The notes: a model not told the origin generated them from the sequence alone. A DNA stretch of 64,000 nt from Balamuthia mandrillaris (GCA_031835245.1 JAVKOQ010000054.1:62001-126000), one strand, 5' to 3'. Positions 1-10,931 are shown, counted from the stretch's first letter. Numbers and translations are program-made.

Positions 1-421
1 CTGTTGGAAGAAGGGGAAATGTGTTGGTCATCCAAAGCGGCAATCATCGAGTCCAGGATTCCGTCCAGGCTCAAGTCATCTATTTTGTAAAAATAAAAAA
101 GAAATCAAGTTTAGAAAGAGAGAAAACACAAACCGGAAGAAAGAAAAAAACTAACCGTTATTCGCCATTTGAAACTCTTTGGGGACAGTTCTTACTGTCA
201 TTTAGTCAGAGGGAAAGAGCAAAGTTAAGAAAAACAAAAAAATAGGGTTGGACGACGAGAATAGACGTACAGGTAGGGGGTTGAGAGGGTGGGGCGGGTT
301 GAGGAGGGGGAGTGACGGTGGATTCTTTCTTGCCGCTCTTCTTTCCGCTTTTCTTATCTTTGCTGCTGCTGCTGGTGCTTTTCTTTTCTTTCTTGGAGCC
401 TCCTTTTTTTTCTCTGGGCAT
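1..421 (-). CDS. Unknown Lys/Ser-rich protein, 5' part only
   Basis: Three exons can be chained: complement(join(<1..79,156..194,271..421)). The first encodes a 50-residue, very Lys/Ser-rich, then Pro-rich stretch starting MPREKKGGSKKEKK. The next two continue in phase with RTVPKEFQMANNDD and LSLDGILDSMIAALDD. Donors are GTACGT at 270 and GTTAGT at 155; acceptors are CAG and TAG. The gene runs off the left edge, so length and stop are unknown. I recognise no domain. The basic, low-complexity N-terminus suggests a nuclear or nucleic-acid-associated protein, but that is only a guess. It is transcribed away from the bZIP gene, with about 530 bp between the two starts. Confidence 0.5.
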
Positions 422-948
422 TCCTTCCGCTTCGGGGTCAAAGAAAAAAAAGAAAAAACACACAACGCAGTATTCTGTTAATGATAACTGTTATTGATTG
501 CATAATTGAGCCAGAACCCAATTATGCAATCAATTCATTACAAAATGAAGATCGTTATCTGCTACACAAAACCTGCACGCATCCACCTGAATTCGTGCAA
601 TTGTTGAGTTCCCCGTAACCTTCGATCTTCCTGCAAGAACACTGAAGAAAAGGCGCAACAATTGACGTCGTTGGGAGGTTCCACGTCATGGAAAACGACC
701 CCTCAGGTGAGTTGCCACGTCCACACATTTCCCTGCCGCGGTGTTGCCTTTTGGTTGGCTACGGGGGGCGTGTGGAACTTTTCCACATTTCGTTTTCACC
801 AAAAAGACCCTCACCAACCACCGCTGCTACTTCTGATTCATTCCCATCCTCAGTTAACACCCAACACTACTTACTTCCTACTTGCTTTTTCTTTTGTTTT
901 CAACAATCAACAACAAAAGTTTAAAAAAAAAAAAACAAGCCAACCGAA
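422..948. promoter_or_regulatory. Divergent intergenic region with palindrome and bZIP sites
   Basis: This gap separates the start of the minus-strand unknown gene from the plus-strand bZIP gene. It holds a perfect 16-bp inverted repeat (493-508 with 519-534) around a 10-base loop. It also has a CRE-like TGACGTCG at 663-670 and CCACGTCA at 681-688, whose complement TGACGTGG is the core of the UPR element bound by ATF6/XBP1-type bZIP factors. A second CCACGTCC lies near 716. The stretch just before the bZIP ATG is A-rich and probably 5' UTR. Confidence 0.45.
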
Positions 949-2088
949 ATGGGGGGCGACGAAGCTTCTCATGCGATGCTGGTGGCGGTGATGGAGGAGC
1001 AGCAACAAGAGGTGGATGTGGACTCTTTAGAGACGTTGTTGGGTGGCGGCAACCCGCTGTCCTCCTCTCAGCAGGACCTTCTCTATGGGTTCTCCTGCCA
1101 CCACAACCCCAACTCCACACAACACTTTCAGCTGGAGGAGGAAGAGGAGGACCGCTCCCTCAGCCTCCTTCAGGAACTATTGGCTCCCTCCTCTGCGGCC
1201 TCCGTCACTGCCGTTGAGGGTGGGCTGGAAGACATGTTCTCTGACCACAACACTGTTGGTCAAGCGAGTTCTCTTCCTTACTACCAACAACACAACAATG
1301 GAGCTGCGGCAGCGGCGACTACGACCTGGGATTGTGGCTCGTGGTTGAACCTCTCGGAAGGCGGAAGCTATGAAGGTTGTCTTGAGGTTCCACCGATCGT
1401 TGTCACCTCTTCTTCTTCGTCGCCTTGTTCAACATCTTCAGCTTCGTCGGAAGGAGAGGAAGAGAGCAGCGAGGGAGGAACGTCGTTCCCCACCTCTCCG
1501 GCTTCCTTTGTGGAGGAGCACTCTTCTTTCTTGGGAGTTGGCTCTTCCAACTTTGCTGCTGCTGCTGCTGCTGCTGCTGCCGAGGAGTCCTCTCCTGACG
1601 GCAGTCCTCAATACCTCAGTCAAGCCCTCTTCACCGTCGAACACAACCCTGCTGATTTTACTTCTGTTGCTCCCTCTTCTTGTCCCGTCATCGATCTCAC
1701 GTCTAGCGGTACATTGCAAGAGGAAGAGGAAGAAGCAGCAACAAAAGGCCAGCCATTCCCTTTTGTACAGCCCTCTCAAGGGACAGCAGTAGCAGCCTCC
1801 TCTGCGGCTCGGTCGTTGTCTTCTCCATTGTCCTCTTCTTCTGATGCTTCTGCAAACGAAAGAACCAAAGCGATGGAGGAGGAAGAGGGTTCAGAGTCAA
1901 ACAACACACGCAAGCGTAAACGAACAAGAAAGACAGCCTCTGCTCGTAAGCAGCCTCTTCTCTCTCTCTCTCTCTCTCTCTCCTGTTCTTTTGTTAATGC
2001 TATCTTTTTCTATGGCACACAGCACCCTTGCAAACAGCAGTGTCACTACCAAGAAAGGAATTATTGAAACTATCTAGCGCTGGTACCG

Positions 2089-2125
<37 letters not shown>

Positions 2126-3381
2126 TCTTTCTCGTTCTCGCATTAACAAAAATGATAATGAAAACAGAGCTGGAAGAATATGCAGCCAATCTAAGAAAGA
2201 TACGACCGCTAACTCCACTTGAGGAGAAGGACATTCGGCGGCAACGGCGGTTGATCAAGAACAGGGAGTCGGCCTCCTTGTCTCGCAAGCGAAAGCGCAT
2301 GCACCTGGAGGAGATGGAGGACAAGGTCAACCTCCTGACGGAAGAGAAGGAAACGCTAAAAGAGCAGGTCGACCAGCTCAGCAACCAAAACCAAGAGCTC
2401 CAGCAACAAGTTCATCGGCTTCAAGGCTTGCTGCAAAACGTGTCTTACTTGACTTCTGCCTTGAAGAAGGCAACTTCTATTTCCTCTGCCAACATCAAGC
2501 CGGAGCCAATCGATGTAGAGACTTCAGTAACAGCTGTAGAAGCTGTGCCCTCGTCTACTCGTCCCGACAATAAACCATTAAGGAGTTCTGGCACGGCTGC
2601 TGTTCGTGGCACTTTCCTTCTGGTACGATATTTTTTTTGGTCCCCTTTTATTCTTCCTTTAATTCTAACCAGCACTTATTTTTAGGTTCTCCTGCTTTCA
2701 TTTGGCTTGTTCTTCAATCCGATGATGAGCTTCATGTGGCCGACTTCATCCACCTCTTCTATGACACTTGGCTCTGCTCTCTTCCCTTCCACGTTGATGA
2801 TGCTGCGGGATCAACAGCAATATCAACAATACCTTTTGCCAACTCTATCTTCCGGAGCAGAGGTTAGACCTCCTGCCAACATGTTGCAATCCTTCTCTCC
2901 TCCTTCTCCTTCTTCTTCTTCACTTCATCACGAGAGCATCGCGGAGGAAGAGGCTCTTCAACATCCTCCTGTGGATGCATTTGCCTTCCGCACGACCCGT
3001 TCCCTGTGCAGCATCAACGACTATCCTCAACAAAACGATGTTATCGTCGTTGGCGAGGAGGCGAAGAAGCAGCAACAAGTCTTTGCGCAGATGGACAATC
3101 AACAACATATGCAGAAGCAGCTCAACCAGACAACGATGCATTCCACAAAGGCCAAACATTCCACTTCCACCTTCAACCCATCGCAACAACCACAGCCGAT
3201 GGATACCGTTCTTCTTCCACATCAACAGGGCAAAGGATCCTTGCCTTTGTCTTCTGTTGCCTCAGCGGACAAGCAGCAAGTGCTGATGATGCACGTTGCG
3301 GAAACGCCTGGCTTGATGAGTGTCTCTGCGAATCCCGACAATGATACCTTTGCTTCCTCCTCCTCTTCCTTCCTCTTATGA
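949..3381 (+). CDS. Membrane-anchored bZIP transcription factor, ATF6/CREB3-like
   Basis: Model: join(949..1945,2038..2082,2168..2622,2686..3381), 730 aa, phases consistent. Residues 1 to about 330 are an acidic, Ser/Gln-rich activation-type region with a poly-Ala run. A bZIP follows: basic part RRQRRLIKNRESASLSRKRK with the invariant N-x7-R spacing, then a leucine zipper (VNLLTEEKETLKEQVDQL and on). About 60 residues later the splice at 2622/2686 creates a hydrophobic segment, GTFLLVLLLSFGLFF, long enough to span a membrane, followed by about 220 Ser/Gln-rich residues. This bZIP-TM-lumen order is that of ATF6, CREB3 and plant bZIP17/28, which are cleaved at the Golgi during ER stress. IKPEP near the zipper fits a SUMO site. 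I found no clear RxxL site-1 cleavage motif after the membrane segment. The first two introns hold CT tracts. Confidence 0.82.
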
Positions 3382-3513
3382 CACCCTTTCTGTAAAACGT
3401 AACTTATTCCCTTGCAACTCGCTTTTGTTTTATCTTGTATTTTTTTTTTCGTTATTAACTTGAACAAAAACCTATTATCGTTTCTTCTTTCACACACCTT
3501 TTTTCCCTCTCGA

Positions 3514-3552
<39 letters not shown>

Positions 3553-3774
3553 CGAAAGAACGGAGAACACCAAACAAATGGATCATTTTTTTTTTTTTCG
3601 AGGTTTATAGAGAAGAAAAGAGAACACCCAGCCTGCACCAACACCACCCACCATCAACAAACAAACACATTCAGCAAAAAAAAAAGGCTTACACAAACCA
3701 AAACCCTTGTGAAAGGTGGATGAACAAACGTTTCTGGTTTGTCTTCTTTTTTTTTTTCAAAACAATATCTATCC
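3382..3774. other. Convergent 3' flanks, GA repeat
   Basis: The bZIP and LamG genes converge here. The stretch holds a (GA)n tract at about 3519-3550, several poly-T and poly-A runs, and no coding sequence that I can support. Confidence 0.6.
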
Positions 3775-6436
3775 TTACGCTATCACCAACTCCTCGATGA
3801 GAGCAGACATGGTGGCGCAGAAGCCGTCCGCGCAGTCAGTCGTAAAGTCGTTGAGGTAGCGGATCTCCTCGCCGATGATGTCGTTAAAGTCGCCCAGCTC
3901 GGCCGAGTCTAGCGCAGACTGGGTGTCATCGAGGATGGAGAGGAGGTCCTCGATGAGGTTCAGGGTGTTACGGGAGGTGAACTCCAGCAGGACGCAGTCC
4001 ATCCGGGCCAGAGAGAAGTCACGGTAATAGACGCACATGCAGGTGCTGTTGTCGCCGTTGCACTCGCCGCAGGCGTCGACCTCGGACCAGGGGACCTCGG
4101 GGTCACAGCCTATGCAAGAGGTGCCGTTGCCGCCGCATTCACCGCAGATGTCTTTCTCCAGCCCAGAGTTGGGAATGCCATCGCAGCCCTTGCAGGTGCT
4201 GTTGTTGCCGCCGCACTCGCCGCAGGCGTCTCTGACGGCCGTACCAAAGGGACAGCCGTTGCAGTCCAGGCAAGAGAGGTCTCCCTCGCAGCTGCCGCAG
4301 ACGTTGGGTGGGTTGGGACCGTTGGGGATGCCATCGCAGTCAGCGCAGGTGGTGCCGTTGCCGCCGCAGACGCCGCACTCGTCGAACCTGGTCCTCAGGG
4401 CGGGGTCGGCCTGGGGCACGCCATCACAGCCGGCGCAGCTGGACCCGTCTCCGCCGCAGATGTTGCAGGCGTCAAACTCCTTGCCGGAGCCACGGACACC
4501 GTCGCAGCCAAGAGGGCAGCGCTCGTTGTTTTCACCACAGTAACCACAGTCGTCGATGACGGCCCCGCTGCCTGGCACTCCGTCGCAACCCCTGCAGCTG
4601 TCTCCGTTGCCACCGCAGACGCCGCACTCGTCCAGCTCCAGCCCGGACCAGGGTCGGCGGTCACAGCCGAGGCACTCAGTCCCGTTTCCAAAGCAGACGC
4701 CACAGACATCGAGATCCCTGTTTCCACCGTTGCAGACTTCGCAGTCATCGTACTCCAGCCCAGAGTTGGGGACACCATCGCAACCAGCGCAGGAGGTGCC
4801 GTTGCCGCCGCATTCATTGCACTCGTCCAACTCCAGTTGACTGAAGGGCTCGTTGTCACAGCCGCTGCGATAGTCGTCCAAGGTAAGAGGAGAGTAGAGG
4901 GTGACGGTCACCGGCCGGCTTTCACGAGGTACGGTGCTGATGACCTTGTACTCGAAGCTGACGGTGCCAAAGAAGTTAACGTCAGGGACCCAGGTCAAGA
5001 CAGGGAAGTTGGGATCACCGGTGATCTGGAGACCCTCTCTATCGATGGCAATACCCTCATGGAAGAGAGTGCCGTTGGCAGGAAGGCTGAGGAACTCGTA
5101 GCTGAGACCACGGTAGCCCCGAGAGGGACGATTGGGAGTAAAAGAAGCTGGTACGATGCCGTAAAGGACGAACTCCCTCTCAGTGTTTGCGATGTAGGGC
5201 ACGTGAGGGGGCTCCACGGCGAGCTCGCTACTGGCCCAGATGTTGGAGTAAGGACTCACTCGGCCCCTGACGGTGGGCACTGTCTGCACGTCATTGATGG
5301 GGAGGTAACCTGATCCGCTGGCGGGCCAAGGGGAAGTTACGTTGATTCCGGAACCTTCGTTCAAAGGGTGGTAGGAAAGAAGGCCCTGCTCGTCGCCCAA
5401 GAGGCCCTTGCCGACGGCGGCCTTGAGCTCATCGTTGCTGAACCAGCGGCTCCAGATGCGCACCTCGTCGATGCGACCGTTGAACCGGCGAGGAACTTCG
5501 GCAAAGAGGGGCTGGTAGAGACCGAGCTGAATCCTGCCGGTGGCTCTTCTGGGAATGAGCTCAGCGGTGTTAAGGTAAGCATCTCTGTAAGGTCCATCGG
5601 GCTCCTCCAACAACCACCTCTGGGTGCCGACCGCCTCTCCTTGAATGTAGATGGCAGCGATGGCATCCACGTAGTTCACCGAAACAGCGACGTGTACCCA
5701 CTGATCCAAGGGCACCTCGCGGTCGCTCTCCAAGTCAAAACCATAACCCACGTCTCCTCCCATCCTGAAGCGAAGAGTACCCCTCTCGGAAACGTCCAAC
5801 AAGAATTCCATTGAGAACAGCAGACCGTTGTTCTCCTGACCCGGAATGGTGTCTGGGTTGAAAGCTCCCTTAAAGGCAATGGGACGCTCTGTCCATTGGT
5901 TCCTTGGGATGTTGGCCAGATGGATGTAAGCCTCCACTGTGAAAGATTGCCATGTGTCGTAGGCGGAAGTCTCGATGTTGAGCGAGGCCGGTTTCACCTG
6001 CGTTGTGGGATCAAACAGGAGCGATGTCAACCCATAACCTCCAACTGGAGTATTGCAGTCCGTTGTGCATGCGGATTGAGCTATTTGTTTTCAGCAAAAG
6101 AAAAAAGTAAAAAACAAGTTAATCTTTGGCCAACAAAAGGAAGTGGAAAACGTCTCGAGCTGCCAAAGCAGAAAAGAGAAGAGTTTGAAGGAAGCCTGCG
6201 CAGATCTTTTAAATAGAAACATCTTTTCCTTTGCTTGTACGTCTTTCTGCTCTCTTCTCCGTCAACCGCCGCTCATCTTTCGCTGCTCTCTTCTTGATTT
6301 TGACCAAGTTTCAAACACAGACACCTTCGCTTCCCCTTCTGCGTACTGCGAAAAAAAGCATCAAACACTCACCTTTGATGTTCAAAGCCAAAAATCCTAT
6401 AAACAGAAAAACAAGCTTGATGCTTCTGAGATGCAT
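3775..6436 (-). CDS. Secreted LamG / Cys-rich-repeat protein
   Basis: Model: complement(join(3775..6080,6373..6436)), 789 aa. A 21-codon first exon encodes a classic signal peptide (MHLRSIKLVFLFIGFLALN) and joins in phase to exon 2. Residues about 40-260 form a concanavalin-like LamG_3 domain (FTVEAYIHL, then RIDEVRIWSRWFSNDEL, then GLLSYHPLNEGSG). After a linker with tandem-repeat-like beta segments come eleven copies of a DxCGxCxGN-x3-C unit, each followed by GCDGVPxSG. The family is known from extracellular proteins of amoebae, algae and bacteria. The last 90 residues form a separate acidic helical tail with three Cys. The role is probably cell-surface or matrix adhesion; the ligand is unknown. 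Confidence 0.82.
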
Positions 6437-7285
6437 CCCGTTTCTTTTGTGATGCTATCGCCTCCTCTAATTCACCTCCGACAAGAAGAGCAGAGACTTC
6501 TGGAGAAAAAAAGACGGCTCCCCGCTCCTTCTTTCTTGTTTGCTTTTCTCTTCTTTTCCTCCTGCTCCCCCTAAACAAATAAGAGAGCCGACAAGGAGCA
6601 ACACCTTTTTTTTTTCTTTCGCTTTTGGTTTTATTTTTGCGGCCAAACCCACACCAACCAAAAAACAAATCTCAAATGGGAGGTCTTTTTCAAGGCTTTA
6701 GATTTTTTCTATGAGGCGTAGAAAAGGAATGAAAAGACAAACACCGGCCCCTCCCTATTGGCCTGATTTTATCAATTCTATCGCAGAGGGTAAATTTTTT
6801 TCAGAGATGTTGGCCAACCAGGTCTGAGCTTTGAAAAACAGTAGATCTGCCGTCGACAAAAAGCAAAATACGTCGACACCATACCCAAACCACAAAAGCT
6901 GGTCATTTTGTGCTCCCACCGGAAAATTTCGGAAGACAACCCCTCAACCAGCAGCCAAAAAACATGGACACTGTTTATTCGCGGAGGAAGCAGAAAATAG
7001 GGGTAAATCCCGCGTCAAGTGTGTCCTAAAAACGAACCGACCAACCAGAACAAAGCAAGAAACACGTCATTCGGAGTTGTTTCCGAAGAATTTCTCAGTA
7101 CCAACCTTTCCACCAATGCCCAGCGAGAGTGATTTTTTGTCGTCAGGGGATAAAAAGAGGCCTACCTCAACTCCCTTTTTTTCTTTTTTTTCTTCTTTTT
7201 CTTCGCTTGTTAGTACTTGCTTTACTACACCCCCTTGCTAGCCTTACACTCGGACCTTCCGTCAAAAAAAAAAAATCACTACACA
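6437..7285. promoter_or_regulatory. Divergent promoter of LamG gene and EF-1alpha
   Basis: About 850 bp between two outward-facing starts. It is rich in poly-T and poly-A runs. GGGGATAAAAAGAGG at about 7146-7160 is a TATA-like site 130 bp before the EF-1alpha ATG, and a pyrimidine-rich leader runs from about 7165 to 7260. The context ACAATGG at the ATG is favourable. No gene is visible. Confidence 0.4.
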
Positions 7286-8623
7286 ATGGGAAAGGAAAAG
7301 ACCCACGTAAACTTGGTCGTGATCGGCCACGTCGACTCCGGCAAGTCCACCACCACTGGTCACTTGATCTACAAGTGCGGTGGTATCGATAAGCGTGTCA
7401 TCGAGAAGTTCGAGCAGGAGGCCAAGGAAATGGGCAAGGGCTCCTTCAAGTATGCCTGGGTTTTGGACAAACTGAAGGCTGAGCGTGAGCGTGGTATCAC
7501 CATCGACATTGCCCTCTGGAAGTTCGAGTCCCCCAAGTATTACTTCACCATCATCGACGCCCCCGGACACCGTGATTTCATCAAGAACATGATCACTGGT
7601 ACCTCCCAGGCTGACGTTGCCATTCTCATCATCGCCTCCGGTGAGGGTGAGTTCGAGGCTGGTATCTCCAAGAACGGTCAGACTCGTGAGCACGCTCTCT
7701 TGGCCTTCACCTTGGGTGTCAAGCAGATGATCGTGTGCATCAACAAGATGGACGACAAATCCGTCAACTACTCCGAGAAGCGTTATGAGGAAATCAAGAC
7801 TGAGGTCTCCGCTTACCTGAAGAAGGTCGGCTACAACCCCGAGCGTGTGCCCTTCATCCCCATCTCCGGCTGGACTGGTGACAACATGATTGAGCGCTCT
7901 GACAAGCTCCCCTGGTACAAGGGTCCCACTTTGTTGGAGGCCTTGGATCAAATCAAGCCCCCCAAGAGGCCCATCGATAAGCCCCTCCGTGTGCCCCTTC
8001 AGGACGTCTACAAGATCGGCGGTATCGGTACCGTGCCCGTCGGCCGTGTTGAGACTGGTGTTCTCAAGCCCGGCATGACCGTCACCTTCGCCCCCTCTGG
8101 CATCTCCACTGAAGTCAAGTCCGTTGAGATGCACCACGAGGCCCTCCCCCAGGCTACCCCTGGTGACAACGTTGGCTTCAACATCAAGAACGTCTCCGTC
8201 AAGGACATCCGCCGTGGCTTCGTCGCTGGTGACTCCAAGAACGATCCCCCCTTGGAGTGCGAGGACTTCACTGCTCAGGTCATCATCCTGAACCACCCTG
8301 GTCAGATCCACGCTGGTTACGCCCCCGTGTTGGATTGCCACACTGCTCACATTGCCTGCAAGTTCGCTGAGCTCATCACCAAGGTCGACAGGCGTTCTGG
8401 TAAGGAGCTCGAGGCTGCCCCCAAGAACGTGAAGAGCGGAGATGCCGCCATGGTTAAGCTCATCCCCTCCAAGCCCATGTGCGTGGAGAACTTCGCTGAG
8501 TACCCCCCTCTTGGTCGTTTCGCTGTCCGTGACATGCGTCAGACCGTGGCCGTCGGTGTTATCAAGGAGGTCAACAAGAGGGAGGCTGGCAGCAAGGGTG
8601 CCAAGAAGACTGGCAAGAAGTAA
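7286..8623 (+). CDS. EEF1A: Translation elongation factor 1-alpha
   Basis: Intronless, 445 aa, start [20 protein letters not shown]. All GTPase motifs are present: GHVDSGKST (P-loop), RGITID (switch I), [12 protein letters not shown] and the SGW segment. This factor delivers aminoacyl-tRNA to the ribosomal A site. Codon use is strongly biased to C-ending codons, unlike most neighbours, as expected for a very highly expressed gene. In the SGWTGDNM to TLLEALD region it lacks the extra residues typical of animal and fungal EF-1alpha, which argues against an opisthokont. An upstream in-frame TTG extension is not needed, because the ACAATGG site is strong and matches the family N-terminus. Confidence 0.98.
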   Translation: MGKEKTHVNLVVIGHVDSGKSTTTGHLIYKCGGIDKRVIEKFEQEAKEMGKGSFKYAWVLDKLKAERERGITIDIALWKFESPKYYFTIIDAPGHRDFIKNMITGTSQADVAILIIASGEGEFEAGISKNGQTREHALLAFTLGVKQMIVCINKMDDKSVNYSEKRYEEIKTEVSAYLKKVGYNPERVPFIPISGWTGDNMIERSDKLPWYKGPTLLEALDQIKPPKRPIDKPLRVPLQDVYKIGGIGTVPVGRVETGVLKPGMTVTFAPSGISTEVKSVEMHHEALPQATPGDNVGFNIKNVSVKDIRRGFVAGDSKNDPPLECEDFTAQVIILNHPGQIHAGYAPVLDCHTAHIACKFAELITKVDRRSGKELEAAPKNVKSGDAAMVKLIPSKPMCVENFAEYPPLGRFAVRDMRQTVAVGVIKEVNKREAGSKGAKKTGKK

Positions 8624-9026
8624 AGGACTGGAAGCACAGCGCTGTCTTTTTTTTCTTTACTTTTGTGTCTACTTATTTTTTCCGAACCTAACAAGCACCA
8701 ACAAAACCTTCACAAAAACAACCTCTCTTATTTTATGTTTGCCTCGTTTGCTACCCTGCCTCTGTTGTTTCCCGTTTGCAGTGGAGCGTTTTTTTATAGC
8801 ACTTCCTTTTGTTGGGAGATAGACGTCGCTGTTTCTCTCTCTCTCTCTCTCCTCTCTGTACTCTCTATCTTCGCTGAGGGAGGGGGTTTCTTGTCTGGGG
8901 TTGTTGCGTCTTTTCTAGTATATGAGGGGGGTGGTGTTTCTCCTTTTTGTTTTGGCTGCAAAACAAAAACACGCCAAGCGAAAAAAAGAACACACAATAG
9001 CAAGAAACGTTGCAGAGTTGTTAACC
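8624..9026. other. EF-1alpha 3' flank and ATX1 leader
   Basis: T-rich 3' untranslated sequence followed by a short (CT)n tract at about 8835-8855 and an A-rich leader before the copper-chaperone ATG. No additional gene seen. Confidence 0.5.
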
Positions 9027-9462
9027 ATGGCCGCTAGCAGACAGGTACACACGTTCAACCCTCCCTCCTTCCTTGTGCTTTGTGAACTGCTTCTCCCTGT
9101 GAGTACACTGACCATGCCCATTGTACTGCTCCATTATTCTCTGCTTACTTAGGTGGAGTTTTCCGTTGACATGATGTGTGGAGGATGTGAGAAAGCGGTC
9201 ACAGCTGTGCTCAGCAAGGTTCCAGGTTTGTCTCATCTCCCTCTTGCCCTTCCACTTACCTTCCCACTCCCTCTTTATTCATGTCTACGATTCTGTTCTG
9301 GGACAAAAAAAAAAAGGCGTGACGAGTGTGCGTTGTGATCACCAAAAGAACCAAGTGATCACGGAAGGAACGGCCTCTGTTGGTGATATGCTGGCCGCCA
9401 TTGCAAAGACTGGAAAGACGCACAGCTTAGTTAGGGAAGGAGGCGCTTCTTCTGCTCAGTAA
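9027..9462 (+). CDS. ATX1: Copper chaperone of the ATX1/ATOX1 family
   Basis: Model: join(9027..9044,9153..9225,9317..9462), 78 aa. The protein has a single heavy-metal-associated domain. The copper site MMCGGC (MxCxxC) follows the first beta strand, and the KTGK loop that marks ATX1-type chaperones is present near the C-terminus. Such proteins carry Cu(I) in the cytosol to P-type copper ATPases of the secretory pathway. The last intron ends in a run of about twelve A before its AG rather than in a pyrimidine tract. The length matches the family (68-73 aa) plus a short Ser-rich tail. Confidence 0.92.
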
Positions 9463-9740
9463 ACCAAAGAAAGCAAGGCACTACACAATAAAACTTGGCT
9501 TCTTGTGAATAAGAAACTTTCGTTACCCAAAAAAAAAAAGAATATAAGCACGGGTACACCCCTTGGGCTCCTGCCTGTCTGCATGCAGTGTCGCAATTGT
9601 GGTCATGGGGAGGCACAGCGGCACAAGGAAGCAAAGCTCTTTGCGTGAAGTAACCAGCAAGAAGCCCTCGGTAAGAGGCTTGGGGACAGAGAGTCCGTCC
9701 ATTGGCAAAGAAAAAAAAAAAAAGGGAAAAAAAACAAAAA
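9463..9740. other. Intergenic, A-rich
   Basis: 3' flank of the copper-chaperone gene and a region with several A runs. No gene seen up to the tRNA-like locus. Confidence 0.4.
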
Positions 9741-9820
9741 GGGATCAGGGTGAGACTTGAACTCACAATCCCGCGGTTAATCGATGTGCGGCGCTTTACC
9801 TATTAAGCTACCCAGATCCC
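9741..9820 (-). tRNA. tRNA-like gene, anticodon arm irregular
   Basis: On the minus strand the terminal segments GGGATCTGG and CCTGATCCC pair, with one T-T mismatch. A D-arm GCTT-AATAGGTA-AAGC sits in an A-box-like TAGCTTAATAGG, and the T-arm GTGAG-TTCAAGT-CTCAC contains a good B box. Immediately downstream are T5 and T8 runs, fitting RNA polymerase III termination. The anticodon region does not fold normally: only CCGC/GCGG pairs, leaving a 13-base loop, so I cannot assign an anticodon. It may be a tRNA pseudogene, a tRNA with a tiny intron, or a tRNA-derived RNA. Confidence 0.45.
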
Positions 9821-10093
9821 TAGGACCATAATCGCCATTTTTACGATGTGTACCGCGCAAGCTATGGCGCTAGGAGGTGGGGGCGATCCGATTCAGCGTA
9901 AATTGCGCGAAATTGTGGTGCTGCAGGCGAAAGCTTTTCTTGACACCTGGCTGGCTCCCCGCCAACCAACCCAAACAGACTATAATTTTTTTTGTTTGGC
10001 CCCTTTCCTTCTCTCCTGTTGGCCCTTCCTCCTCTTAGTTATTTCTTTCCGCACCGCTCTCCTTCTTCTGCAGCTTTAGAAAAGATCATCACA
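9821..10093. other. Promoter/leader of kinase gene
   Basis: Region between the tRNA-like gene and the kinase ATG. It carries a CT-rich stretch just upstream of the start. No gene seen. Confidence 0.4.
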
Positions 10094-10571
10094 ATGGTTG
10101 GTGTTTTGGCCCGCCCCTCCTCATTTTCCTCCTTTGCTTTTCTTTCTCCCATTATCTTTTGTTTGCATGGTTCTGGGAAGCAGGAGTTAGTTCTTGCAGA
10201 ACACCTCACGAAGCTTATTATTGTTGTTGTGGTGGCTTGCTCTGGCAAACTAACCTCATCCCTCTCCTCCTCCCCACTTTTGAAACAATAGTTCCAAAAG
10301 AAAGACAAGAAAGACAAGAAAGACTCGGGCAAGGGCAAAGACAAAAAGGACAAAGAACGATTGAGCGAGAGCTCCTCTTCGGACAGCCCCGTTTCGTCTT
10401 CCTCTTCCACCTCCTCTTTTGCCAACAGTTCCAGAGACTTTAGCGATGGCCTTAGCACCAACCCGCAGCGCAACTTTGCCGCCTTTAAGAGAAAATATAA
10501 AGTTATGAAAGAGGAACTTGGCTCGTACGTTTTTTTCCTCTTCTCCCTTTTCTTCTTCGCTCTTTGCTCTC

Positions 10572-10610
<39 letters not shown>

Positions 10611-10888
10611 GTCTCTTTATTTTCTCTTTTAGTTGTTTCTTAAAGTATGGAGAAACTGACAAACAAATATACAGTGGTGCGTTCTCGGTGGTGCGGCTGG
10701 GAAGGAACCGAGAAACTGGAGAGGAAGTGGCCATCAAGGTCGTGGACAAAAGGAATGTCTCTGAAAACTTCAAAAAGAACCTCGACCGTGAGATACAGAT
10801 CCTCATCAGAGTGGACCATCCTAACATCGTTTGCCTTAAAGACTTGTATGATGCCGGCGATAAGTTCTTGTTTGTGATGGAGCTGTAC

Positions 10889-10931
<43 letters not shown>

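Noticed and set aside
4395-4859. Antisense and alternative-frame ORFs over the Cys-repeat region
   Set aside because: Periodic composition of the tandem repeats keeps other frames open; the chosen frame has signal peptide, domain and repeats.
7262-8350. 362-codon minus-strand ORF opposite EF-1alpha
   Set aside because: Shadow frame caused by the strong C-ending codon bias of EF-1alpha; no family resemblance.
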